This document shows, in pieces, positions 33,801 through 45,716 of a DNA stretch of 64,000 nucleotides. Numbering within the stretch: position 1 is the first letter of the stretch; each line of letters opens with the position of its first letter. Both the position numbers and the translations under genes were made by a program. This DNA is from Membranipora membranacea (lineage: Eukaryota; Bryozoa; Gymnolaemata; Cheilostomatida; Membraniporidae). The notes under the pieces are model-generated. The model was not told the origin of the DNA. It searched no databases and was given only the letters and a program-made list of their open reading frames with translations. The stretch covers positions 620,001-684,000 of the forward strand of contig OU612075.1 of assembly GCA_914767715.1 (NCBI GenBank), read 5' to 3'.

Positions 33801-36800
33801 GCAAGGCGGTAATTATTTCACTATTTCTGCTAGATTATTAATTGTATATCCTGATTTTGACAGTCAGTTTGTGCAAATTATTTGCCCAGTGGGTGAAACT
33901 GCTCATTTTGTTAGTTTTGAGCTATACAGAATGCGATCAGCACGTATTTCCCTGAGTGGCAGCAGTAGTTAAAGCTCAAGTTAGCCAAGATAACAGATGG
34001 CCCGTATTTGGGGTTGCTCCCCTCCACTGATAAGCCGTAATCAGGAGTTCTGAATCTTATCAGTGGAGGAGAGCAATGCCGAATACAGGACGACTAGATA
34101 TAACTTGGTCTTAGATATATCCTATGTGATGATAATCCCACAGTATTGAGGCTAGCCACCTCACTGACCGAACCCTAGGAGTGTATATACAGTAGCTTCG
34201 GATCACTGGATTTGCACAATATCCTTATAGTATCTATTTTATGTGGATAGTGAGCACTTCCTCGCCTTCTAAGTAATGATGTCATACTTGACAGGATAAG
34301 TTGTCAGTTTTTTTGCTGTATGTTTATCTGGAGTTCTCTGACATTCGCCGTTGTGTGATTTTCTTCTGTCAGCATGTGCTTTTACTTATATTTTTAATTG
34401 TTTATTGGCTGATTTACTGGTGTGTGGGATGACTTGATTTGGCTCGTCTCATACATCATTAAATCTGTCAACTACAACACACAGCAAGTTGTTCTCATAA
34501 ACAATATGAAATACAAACTAATAAACATAAAAATTATGTAAACCCGGTCATTAATTCTGATGTCAGAGCTCATATGTTTCACTTTATATTACAGCTAATA
34601 GTATAATGATGATGAAGTTTGTGTGGAGTTCACGAAATCCAAATCACCTGACACAGCTGGCGGTGTCAGAGCTCTCTGAAGTAGAAGTTCAGAGAGGTAA
34701 CAGCTCCATATTATTGAAGGCTGATTTACACAAGTTATAAACTTCATGAGTCGTCTGGCAACCTGTCCAAGCTCAATAAATCAGATACATGTTAAGATAT
34801 GCCAACTGTTCTAGGAACTCGTTGTGTAGATCCCATACATTGTTACTTATTTATATACTGATGTCCCTCTAAGCCTGTTCATACCTACATGAAGACCACA
34901 TCCTTAATGTCTAGTCAATATATAGTACAGTATAGTAATATTGAGAATTACACAACTATTATCATTAATTACCACATTATTTCTTTAATTTCAGATGCCT
35001 GTATAGTACACTGTAGATATATGACCTTGAGTGATGAAGCTGTCATATATGGACATCACACAGAAATCATTAATATGGTACCAGGACTGCTGTGGTCTTC
35101 ACTGAGGCCAACAGAAAAGTTTGTAAGCACTTGTCACATATCAGCTATCAACATATACTGACAAGCCTTGTTGGAGATGAGACCCCTTCCCTCTACCACA
35201 ACCAAGGCTTGTCGATATAAGCTATGTGACTTTGAAACATAAATTATTTAAACAATTGCCTAATGTAAAATCGCAATAAATATTGTTAATGTGGATATTT
35301 TCTGATGATGGGACAGAACAAAAGCTGAAGGCAAGTCTTTGGGATACAGTTGAATGGTTGTTTTTTTCCACGTTGATCATTGAACAATTTGGCATGTTAA
35401 CGTCAATCCCACGATGCAAATAAAATTTAACCTTGAATTCCCTAGTAGCACACATTCCATTTTATGCTGAATGTGACATTTGCAGATGGAGTCCACCAGA
35501 GAATTCTCTAAAATTGTGATAAGTGTTACTCAGGATTTGGGTCGACTCAACACACAGAGAAGATATTCCAATGAAAGGATATCACAGAGAGAATGTATAT
35601 TAGCCTCTACTGGATCACATGATATCAGAGCTATTCACCAGTAAGTGTGAGGTATAATCCCTCATAGACTATTCCACTGAGTCACTTCTGATTTCATTTC
35701 TCTCAAACATATATAATGGTCCACATAAGAAAGGACATCAAAGAGCCTGGTAGGATCACCTCTTGACCTCTCAGAGTTACTTCGACTCAGCACCGACAAA
35801 GTCTGTCATCGTTCCATGAGCATCGTATGATAAACTACTGATACAGCTGATGGAAGGTGAATAATTAGATCTAGGCTGTAAAGTAGTATATTTTAATACT
35901 CACTGTAGCTCCATGTTATATCAGGCTTTAGCACAACGCATACTGGCAAATTCACAGGGGAGACAACTACCATAACTCCTATTTAGCTTTGCGCTAGTAA
36001 AAGTTATTATAATTTATCTGGTCTTTATTCTGTAGATAGTGACATATAAGCTTACTGGAGATGTTTGTTAGGAATCAGGAGACCGGCTCCAGTGTCCGCT
36101 TACTCCTCTCAGTATGTATACAGTACAATACAGAGAAGTCACCGGAACAAATATCACTACACCTCCAGGTTTGTAGTCCTGTCATAACGTCTTTACCCTA
36201 ACGCAGTCACCGGCCTGTGGTATTCAATTTAACTCGAGTTGAGCATTTGGGTGAAAAATTAGGTGTTTTTCCTGCATCTCAGCAAGAGGTCCTATATGAC
36301 TTGGCAATTATTTCAGTTTGAGAATTGTATAAAAAACGGCCAGATTGCAGACCATAAAACCTCGGTTTTTGTGGTCACTCACTGCGTACAAATGCTTTAA
36401 AAATGACATCATAACATATAGTTCCTTATTTCAATCTGTCACACGTGGCTGAGATATCCCGCCTGATTTCCAAGCCCATGGTCTGGTCTGACTGTAAAAG
36501 AAATGGTAAAATGAGGTGATTTTTTACCCTTAAAACAACCGTCCTCGATGTTGCAGCATGAAATCATATATGCCTTGAGACTCGAAATAGACTGAATGAA
36601 TATATGAACTGCCTGAAGTGTAGTTTAGACTCCATGAAAAACATACGAATATTTATCTACCCTTGTAACTGTGGTCCAAAAATAGGCTGCTGTAATAACG
36701 GTAAGATCTACATTGAACCAATTGTTCACCTTTCACCGCCATGTCCTGATCGGGTGGCGGGTTTTTGCCTGACTCCTAGTTCCACCAAACTTCTCCACCT

Positions 36801-37269
36801 TATTCGGTCACTTGTATCACCTCGTTCTAGATCTAGCCAGCGAAGGTCGGCATTGATTGTGTCACTCCAGCGCTGTTTTGGCCGTCCACGCCCTCTGCTT
36901 CCCTCTACCCTCATCTCGTACACTCTCCTGATATCTTCATTACTCTCACGTCGACAAACATGACCATACCATTCTAGCCTCTTTTTCCTCATGACATCCC
37001 TGATTGGCATTACATTTGCTTCGGCAGTTATCTCTTCATTCCTTCAATGTTCCTCTAAGCTTATCCCCATGCAGTACCTTAGTATTCGCATTTCACAAGA
37101 GCTAACCCTGTCCATAACGGTTCTTGTTACGGGCCAGGTCTCATTCCCATACGCCAGAGCTGGCCGTATAGCAGTCTTGTAGATGAGGATTTTCAAGTTA
37201 GCAACCAATTAGAATAGTTATAACTATCTGTGTTTCTTTTCCCAGGTTTATCTGCACGGTGACGTCTGA
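30828..37269 (+). CDS. Unrecognised nine-exon gene, 272-residue mostly helical protein
   Basis: Exons: 30828-30911, 31364-31428, 32987-33087, 33284-33332, 34602-34696, 34995-35122, 35486-35640, 36051-36168, 37246-37269. They add up to 819 bases and read as one frame from ATG to TGA, with matching phases (0, 2, 1, 2, 1, 0, 2, 0). The protein starts MDKSEKKPKGYYTLEKPVMG and includes IQLCLRLSEYQQRIT, LILETLLTSHQLYT, DEAVIYGHHTEIINMVPG, FSKIVISVTQDLGRL and FVRNQETGSSVRLLLSVC. It looks alpha-helical, with no signal peptide or membrane segment. I do not recognise it. Substitutions in the copy at 37.4-42.0 kb are often synonymous in this frame, which supports coding. Some acceptors are weak (31364, 34602, 36051). 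Confidence 0.65.
31516..32365. mobile_element. Non-autonomous hAT transposon, 850 bp, with 8-bp target duplication
   Basis: The ends are CATGGGTGGGCAACCTTTTT and, reversed, CAGCTGTGGGCAACCTGCGG, typical hAT-like terminal inverted repeats. The 8-mer CCCTAGAG flanks both sides (31508-31515 and 32366-32373). The paralogous segment has the empty site with one CCCTAGAG at 37581-37588. No transposase frame is present. It lies in the intron between exons 2 and 3 of the unrecognised gene. Confidence 0.93.
33990..34100. repeat. Hairpin repeat in an intron
   Basis: Arms of about 31 bases (CTCCACTGATAAG and its complement) enclose a loop of about 20 bases. A copy with a few changes lies at the corresponding place in the duplicate (about 39236-39330), so it was there before the duplication. 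Confidence 0.7.
36724..37202 (-). mobile_element. 5'-truncated LINE fragment (RT C-terminus) with 8-bp target duplication
   Basis: The fragment is flanked by AACCAATT at 36716-36723 and 37203-37210 and is missing from the paralogous intron, so the insertion is exact. On the minus strand it encodes the end of a reverse transcriptase ORF: IYKTAIRPALAYGNETW, then KKRLEWYGHVCRRES and GRGRPKQRWSDTI. It has one internal stop, just before 37010. The final TGA lies 2 bases from the 3' edge, so it has almost no 3' UTR. This is a different LINE family from that at 15440-20186. Confidence 0.85.
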
Positions 37270-37433
37270 GACATACTTCACTTATTAATACTGACTGACT
37301 TTGAGGTAGGGAGGGGGTTTGGGCTTTTTATAAGATTCAATATTTGATCTTATATCTGAGTTTTATATGTGAGGATATCTGTTTTAGTTGTATATCATAT
37401 ATAAACGCTGTGTGATGAGGCCTGTTTCTTAGA

Positions 37434-40400
37434 AGTCAAGGAGATTCAGATCAACAGATACAGCTGTGTCTGAGATTATCAGAATATCAGCAGAGGATCA
37501 CAAGGTAATTATTTGATCATAATTACTTAGTATATAGATATAAGTGGTCTGCTGTACCTATACTGTCTTATCATGTGATACCCTAGAGGATTGAAGTATT
37601 CAAAAGAGGAGACAATTTCCTTTTCATACATGATTGAAGTAGTGAAATTTATAACTAACAGAATATTTACTCAACTGTTTTACTTTATAAAAGCTGGCTG
37701 ACATAGCTGGTGCTAGCTTTAATTTTTCCAATATCGATTGAGTCGCTTTATTGCATAAGACAGCTTTATTGGCACTTACCGAAAGTAAAGTTAGGTAGGT
37801 TTGCAAAGTGCACAAACTCACCAAACACCTGAGGAAACTATGGCGATAGATATATTTAGCTAATCTCAAATTCAGCTACATCACTAATTTAGAAGGGACT
37901 ATCTGGTCAGCACACCAGAGCATGTACTACATGTATGGACGTATTTGTAGTTGCACGATACTTTTGACCGATTAATAGATTGAGAGTAGATAATATAGAA
38001 ATAAGTACCTGATCAGCACATCAAGGTGAATATTTCTATTACCTAGCTAAGTGTATGGAAGCTTGATGCTAAGTCATACTGTATGTTACTCATGTTGGTC
38101 ACCAGTGGTTTGACACACCGATTGTAGGTTGATATTGAAAGTTTCTTTGAGCTAAGAAGACAGCAGCAGAGCTCAAATATTGGGTATTGAAGCAAGGAGA
38201 TGTGATGTCAGGCTATGCAACCATATTATAGATCTCAGGCTACACTAACAGGAAGTTACCTCACACACCAGAGAGTTGAGAGACACACTCTGATACTAGA
38301 GACTTTACTGACAAGTCACCAGCTCTATACAGGTGTGTGACTTATATTACTAGTCCTTCCTTTATCTCAGCTACATTACAGACTCACTACTCAGACTGGT
38401 GAGATGATGAGGACACTTAGTCACCATTCGGTGATATCTTAAGGCGACCTAAAGCTTTTCAATGTAAACAGACCTGAAATCGTGTGATAAAAAGAGTAAC
38501 AACATAAATACTGTATTAAGTCAGTCAGTTATGTTTTATCACTCCGCTCACCTGTACATATTGTCTATACTGGACAGGTAAGCCTCCAGTCCTATTCTCC
38601 AAGAGGTTACAAATATAATTCACCTTTTTTGCAAACTTGAGATATGTTATCATGATGATTTGACTAAAGATGACACAAGACCAATTATCATCAGCTATAC
38701 TCTTATTTGATGCTCATTCTCTGTAACTTCTAGCTGATAAATGATGCGGTCAGCACACAGACCAGAGATGCTCAGATCAGGAGTTGTCTGTAGTTTGTAT
38801 GAAAAAAGAGATATTCTGAATCATACAATGAAACGCTGTCATTGTCATGACATGTAAGAACCAAGTAAGTGATACCTATATCAAGTATACTTAAAATACT
38901 GCTGCCACCCAGGGAAATGTGTGCTATGTGGACTCTGTGTAGGTCAAAGACAACTAATTGATGATTTGCACAAACTGATGTCAAAATCAGAGTATGAAAT
39001 CAATGCACTAGGTGTTGCTGTCATCAAACCCAACTAGCAAGGCGGTTATTATTTCACTATTTCTTCTAGGTCATTAATTGTATATCCTGATTTTGACAGT
39101 CAGTTTGTGCAAATTATTTGCCCATACGGTGAAACTGCTCATTTTGTTAGTTTTGAGCTATACAGAATGCGATAAGCACGTATTTCCCTGAGTGGCAGCA
39201 GTAGTTAAAGCTCAAGATAGCCAAGATAATAGATGGCCCGTATTTGGGGTTGCTCCCCTCCACTTATAAGCCGCAATCAGGAGTTCTGAAGCTTATCAGT
39301 GGAGGAGAGCAATGCTGAATACAGGACGACTAGATATAACTTGGTCTTAGATATATCCTATTTGATGATAATTCCACAGTATTGAGGCGAGCCACCTCAC
39401 TGACCGAACCCTAGGAGTGTATATACAGTAGCTTTGGATCACTGGATTTGCACAATATCCTTATAGTATCTATTTTATGTGGATAGTGAGCACTTCCTCA
39501 CCTTGTCAGTTTTTTTGCTGTATGTTTATCTGGAGTTCTCTGACATTCGCCGTTGTGTGATTTTCTTCTGTCAGCATGTGCTTTTACTTATATTTTTAAT
39601 TGTTTATTGACTGATTTACTGGTGTATGGGATGACTTGATTTGGCTCGTCTCATACATCATTAAATCTGTCAACTATAACACACAGCAAGTTGTTCTCAT
39701 AAACAATATGAATTACAAATGAACATAAAAACTATGAAAACCCGGTCATTAATTCTGATGTCAGAGCTTATACGTTTCACTTTATATTACAGCTAATAGT
39801 ATAATGATGATGAAGTTTGTGTGGAGTTCATGAAATCCAAATCACCAGACACAGCTGGCTGTGTCAGATCTTATAAGAATATCAGCTGAGAGTCAAAAGG
39901 TAACCTATCATAACTGGTTATACTTTGTAGTTTACATGTGGTGCAATTTGGTTGTTAATAGAATATTAAATCTTATTACACAATATTACTACAAATGGAA
40001 GTTATTTACTCTCTGAAGTCTGAGTCGTCTGGCAACCTGACCAAGCTCAATAAATCAGATACATGTTAAGATATGACAACTGCTCTAGGAACTCGTTGTG
40101 TAGATCCCATACATCGTTACTTATTTATATACTGATATCCCTCTAAGCCTGTTCATACCTACATGAAGACCACATCCTTAATGTCTAGTCAATATTTAGT
40201 ACAGTATAGTAATATTGAGAATTACACAACTATTATCATTAATTACCACATTATTTCTTTAATTTCAGATGCCTGTATAGTACACTGTAGATATATGACC
40301 TTGAGTGATGAAGCTGTCATATATGGACATCACACAAAAATCATTAATATGGTACCAGGACGGCTGTGGTCTTCACTGAGGCCAACAGAAAAGTTTGTAA

Positions 40401-42025
40401 GCACTTGTCACATATCAGCTATCAACATATACTGACAAGCCTTGTGGGAGATGAGACCCCTTCCCTCTACCATAAACAAGGCTTGTCAATATGAGCTATG
40501 TGACTTTGAAACATAAATTATTTATACAATTGCCTGATGTAAAATCGCAATAAATATTGTTAATGTGGATATTTTCTGATGATGGGACAGAACAAAAGCT
40601 GAAAGCAAGTCTTTGGGATACAGTTGAATGGTTGTTTTTTTCCACGTTGATCATTGATCAATATGACATGTTAACATCAATCCCACAATGCAAATAAAAT
40701 TTAACCATGAATTCCCTAGTAGCACACATTCCATTTTATGCTGAATGTGGCATTTGCAGATGGAGTCCACCAGAGAATTCTATAAAATTGTGACAATTCT
40801 ACATTGAGAGCCAAGTTATACTCAGGATTTGTGTCGACATGACACACAGCGAAGATATTCTGATGAAAGGATATCACAGAGAGAATGTATATTAGCCTCC
40901 GCTGGATCACCTGATATCAGAGTTATTCACCAATAAGTGTGAGGTATAATCCCTCTTAGGTTATTCTACTGAGTCACTCTTGACTCTGTGCCTCCCAACC
41001 GTAAATAGTTGTCTTCATAAGAAAGATCCTCACAAAACCCGGTAGGATGACCTCTTGACCTCTCAGAGTTACCTCGGCTCAGCATCTCTGTAGTCTGTCT
41101 TTGTTCTATGAGCATGAGTATGGGGAAATACTGGGTACAGCTGATGGAAGGTGAATAATTAGATTTAGGCTGTAGAGTAGTATATTCTAATACTCACTGT
41201 AGCTCCATGTTATATCAGGCTGTAGCACAATGCATACTGGCCAATTCACAGGGGAGACAACTACCATAACTCTTATTTAGCTTTGGGCTAGTAAAAGTTA
41301 TGATAATTTATCTGGTCTACATTCTGTAGATGGTGACATATAAGCTGACTGGAGAAGTTTGTTAGGAATCAGGAGACCGGCTCCAGTGTCCGCTTACTCC
41401 TCTCAGTATGTATACAGTACAATACAGAGAAGTCACTGGAAGAAATATCACTACATCTCCTGGTATGTAGTCCTGTCACTATGTCATAACATAACACAGT
41501 CACAGGTCTGTCGTATTCAAATGCATGTAATATTTTAGCTCGAGTTGAGCATTTGGGTGAAAAATTAGGTGTTTTTCCTGCATCTCAGCAAGAGCTCCTA
41601 TATTACTCGGCTAATTCCTTTGTTCGAAAATTGAATAAAAAAATGGCAGAATTGCAGACCACTTAGTCTCGGTTTCTGCGGTCACCCATTGAGAATAAAA
41701 TGAATTGAACATCCAAAAAAAATTTTGAGTTTTGATTTCAGTATGTGACACGTGGCTGAGATGTATCACCTAATTATTCTTCCCTCAATGTTGCAGCATG
41801 ATGTCATATTTGCCTTGAGACTGTCTTGACAAAAACTTACTGGAAATAGACTGAGCAAATATGTGAACTGCCTGGAGTTTAAAATTGATGAAAAGATGAA
41901 CTTCCCCTTATAACTGTGGTCCAATAATTGGCTGCCGTGATAAGGGTAAGATTTACCTGGAACCAATCACAAGAGTTATATATCTTTGTTAACTTTACTA
42001 GGTCTATCTACGCAATGAGATCTGA
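37434..42025 (+). pseudogene. Second, broken copy of the 272-residue gene
   Basis: Counterparts of exons 2 to 9 are present, but the start exon is not. Exon 2 has lost its acceptor (TCAGGGAG became TCAAGGAG). Exon 3 (about 38237-38337) is intact. Exon 5 has CGA to TGA in the WSSR codon (about 39831). Exon 6 (about 40269-40396) is open, with two changes (TKIINM, PGRLW). Exon 7 is rearranged. Exon 8 begins with TGA where the other copy has TTA (about 41354). Exon 9 keeps its short frame and stop near 42002-42025. Taken together it cannot make the protein. Confidence 0.75.
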
Positions 42026-42419
42026 GACATACTCCCTTATCGATACAAGTATATACTGACGTAGTCGCGGACTGACTTTGAGGACGTCTTCTATCAGTTT
42101 ACTATATGCAGCTCTGCTGTTGCAGTCAGAGTTAAAGACAGATGTGGTATGAATATCACCATGTCAACGGAGTCTGACTCTAAACTACTACTATCAACTT
42201 AAGTTCAAGCAATGTGAACTCGTGTTAGTTAAGATCAGAGTCTGACTCTAAATGTGAACACATATTAACATAGTGATATGCTGGGTTCGCTGCCTCATTG
42301 ATATAACTCTATTAGTAAATCTGATACTAAATCCTCTTATAATTATTTGTCCAGTGTTCAGTCCAAGCTGCCGCAAAGTACGAAGAAACAGGCTGCTGAT
42401 TGGTTAAGCATCAATAGGC

Positions 42420-42615
42420 ATAACATAATATATATATCCAACATAACATTATATATCCAGTATAACATAATATATATCCAATATAACATAATATATATAT
42501 CCATTATAACATAATATATATATATCCAGTATAACATTATATATATATATCCAGTATAACATAATATATATCCGATATAACATAATATATATATATCCAG
42601 TATAACATAAAATAT
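42420..42615 (+). repeat. AT-rich minisatellite at the duplication breakpoint
   Basis: Eight to nine imperfect copies of a 20-25-base unit (TATAACATAATATATATCCAG). It lies exactly before the point where similarity to the Roco-caspase gene starts (42616). Confidence 0.85.
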
Positions 42616-43304
42616 ATATCTCATGTGCTTAAAATTACATGCGTACGTTCTCCCTCCCTATCAATTACACAATATTCAGAAATTCTTTTTATCATTTTAC
42701 GAGAAAGATACACTTTGTGATTTCAGCTGATTTATCACAGCCTCAATTATTTATTAAGTCGAGTAGGAACAAAACACAGGTACTGGTCACGCCGCAGTAG
42801 AGGAGGGGCAACTCCAAACGCAGTCAAATGGATCAAACTTGATCTATTAATAATATGTAAAATTTACTCAATACTGCTCTGCCATGTTGATATAGCGACC
42901 AAGTCTGGACTCATAGTTCTAATTTGGAGTTGCTCTTCCAGGTCTGGCAACTGTGCAGTCAAGTGGTAGCAACTCCTTACAAATCAATGAGATCTGATCT
43001 GATACATAATTAGTAGGCCAACACAACAAAATCACCAGATTATTGTGTGTACGTGGCTCTCTATATGATGTATGTTTACTACTGTGTTCTGGTATCAGTT
43101 ACTTGTGATTGTCCTTACAGGTAGTAGAGAGATGTTGTTAGATAACACAGGCTCAACACCCTCAAACTCAGAGCTGAGTGCAGCTGCACCTGAACCTCTC
43201 CCCCCTACATCTGATCTAGAAGTGACATCATCAGCACCTAGAAAAGGAGATCTGTATCAGACAGGAAGTGATGTCATACAGCTGTTACCTGAAGTAGACA
43301 GTAT

Positions 43305-44369
43305 GGTCCAACACCTCTATTTATTTCCCCATTGCTTTACATGCAAATTATGTTGACTTCTCACCTCCAAAAGCCTGCTTCAGCTTCTTTCAATTCTTTA
43401 ACCAGACCACTCAAAACGATGGTCTGCTTCTGCTCTGACATACTTGAGAATATTGAAAGGAAATTCGTTGTCAGATTTTTTCGGTGCTCAATCAAACGGA
43501 GCAAGTGCATTTTTACAGGTTTTCCAGCTAATTTTGCCTCAACTGACTTGTCTGCATAAAGCGCCCCAAATTGATTTTGCTAAAATTATTTAAAACCTCA
43601 AATCACCAAAATTTCAATTGCAAATACGACAGGCAACACTTTCATGCCTCAATATTACTGACTGCAGTACTATCAACTTGCTGAGATACTTTTACACACA
43701 ACCTGTAGTAATTAAAATATTATTGCACTCAACTAAGGCTTTCTGCATTGATAGCTACTGAGTCATCATCATAATTACTGTAGGCTATTCTCAACTGTAC
43801 TTATTCCAGTCATTATCTCCTCCAGCCAGCACAATAGCACACTATTTAGGTTGTAACATCGAAAAGGTGGGGTTAAAAACATTGGCATAGCTCTGGGAAC
43901 TGGCGCGTTCTGGGCTGTCGCTGACACATAGTCAGAAAACCCTGACTGGTATTCTTGGATGCCATCGGCTTCGCCGGGAAAACCCATGACTGGTGGTATT
44001 CCACTACATATATCAAGCATAGATACATATGGTCAACTGGCCATTACAACTAACTAGCTCACTTATATGACCTAACAAGGTTACACACTTATCATACACC
44101 ATTGGTATCCAATCCATTCCATTCATACTCTCACCTGGACATACTGACAGACTCACTCGACATCTATCTCTCTGGTAATTATTATTTACATCTAAACCTT
44201 CTTGCATACTGATATAAATCTTAGCTGGGCTAAGTTGAACCACCTTACGATTGCTTCCAACCACGTATCACACTTGCCTGGGTCCTGATTTGTCATCAGC
44301 ATACTAGTCATTTTATTTTGGAGGATGGGTGCAACAAGTTGACCTTCACCTAATTACAGGTGTATTACC
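43305..44369. mobile_element. About 1,065-bp insertion that splits an exon of the paralogue
   Basis: The exon reads ...GTAGACAGTAT up to 43304 and continues TATCAATGAGACAATATC from 44370. The intact gene has GACAGTATCAATG without a break. At most a 3-base TAT is duplicated. The insert has no clear inverted repeats, no poly(A) and no long frame. I cannot name its type. Confidence 0.75.
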
Positions 44370-44663
44370 TATCAATGAGACAATATCAGTAGCTGATCTG
44401 ATAATTATGCAGTCAAGTTTTGACAGTAAGTTTTATATTTGGTAGTTCCTCTCATACATTGGCTGTTAACAAAAATGACAAAGGAGTAAGGTATTCAAGA
44501 GTATATGAGTCCAAATTCGAGCCTTTTCCACACAATTTACTTTATCAACTATTTATAATCATCTTTTCCACAACTTCCCTCTCCCAATCTATGTGATGTC
44601 ATAAAATCAGGTTTAATGCCCATTGTAATCAGGTTAACATCATAATGAATACTTGTTTTGTAG

Positions 44664-44773
44664 CATTTGTGTCTCCCAGATCATCTGAAACAGGATCGGC
44701 ATTCATCAGAGCACTGGTCGTAACGCTCTACAAGTTTGCAGGACAGTTTGATGTCGTAACTTTGTGGGAGCTA
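44664..44773 (+). pseudogene. Paralogue p10 exon, first part
   Basis: Same length (110 bases), phases and splice sites as 28697-28806. It encodes FVSPRSSETGSAFIRALV and TLWEL. It is open and well conserved even though the p20 exons are gone. Confidence 0.8.
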
Positions 44774-45066
44774 GTGAGTATTATAACGCATTAATTTAAT
44801 ATGGACTAGGTGTGTGAACTTGAATGAGAGTTAAACCTTGCCATATAAAACTTGATTCTGTCAGGGTCAACAAAAAACCCTCAGCTACGAGAACGCCATC
44901 CACACCAGATGTGAGATGTATTGACCTTACATTCCAAATCAAATTTGATCTCGACTTGATTATGCTTATATTTGAATTGTATAGCGTTGTATATTGTATA
45001 TTGTTTAGCATATGGTCCCGTCTACATATTGATGTCTTTTGTATAATTTTCATTTTCTACAAAAAG

Positions 45067-45307
45067 GTAAGAGAGGCTGTCAGTAGATACGGAGTAGAGC
45101 AAACACAGGCTTTACGTGCAGCTAATCCTGGTCTGAATGCAGCTTACGTAGCTCAGATGCCTAAGATGATATCTACTCTCACAGACTTAAGAAAGTTATA
45201 CCTCAGACCTGGAGTTAATATGAGAAGAGCTGGAGAACATCCACAATCTCTGACAGATCCCAGATATCCTGATGGTAATACTACCACAACTATAGAATGG
45301 TTACCAG
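45067..45307 (+). pseudogene. Paralogue p10 exon, second part
   Basis: Same length (241 bases) as 29098-29338. It encodes VREAVSRYGVEQTQALRAAN and QMPKMISTLTDLRKLYL. Splice sites are kept. Confidence 0.8.
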
Positions 45308-45528
45308 GTAAAAATTAATAGCAAACTACAAATAGCTTAACACAATGTGATCTGGATTTTTACATCACTCTCCAAAGTCCAAATTATATCTTTGGCTTAA
45401 ATGAAATTTTGAAGGTGGGAAGAATACGCCGCTCCATTATTTTTTACAGAAGCTGGTTGTTTACACTTTGAAAGGTCAATGTACTGTTGAAATCTTTTTC
45501 CAATGTAATCTTTTTGGTTTCATTGTAG

Positions 45529-45716
45529 ATTTGGAAACCAGCGAGGCGGTCGGAAACACTCGGCCTCCAGTACGGAATTACATACGATGGAGAATCAGGA
45601 CAGCAGCACCCATAGTGAGACCTAGACCTACTCCTAGACCGAGAACAAGGCCTATTCCTAGACCGAGAACACGGCCTACTCCTAGTCCGAGAGCAGGCCC
45701 GGCTCCGAGCCCATGA
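45529..45716 (+). pseudogene. Paralogue Arg/Pro-rich tail exon
   Basis: It encodes DLETSEAVGNTRP, VRNYIRWRIRTAAPIV and RPRPTPRPRTRP repeats, ending at TGA in the same position as the main gene. The last units have drifted (SPRAGPAPSP), losing arginines. Confidence 0.75.

Larger units (their letters stand above)
31200..42070 (+). repeat. Direct duplication of about 5 kb (31.2-37.3 kb and 37.3-42.1 kb)
   Basis: The segment from about 31200 to 37300 and that from about 37300 to 42070 are collinear copies in the same orientation, exons and introns alike. Copy 1 alone has the hAT insertion and the LINE fragment at 36724-37202. Copy 2 alone has about 150 bases at 39868-40015. The first exon of the gene (30828) is not within the duplicated part. 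Confidence 0.93.
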
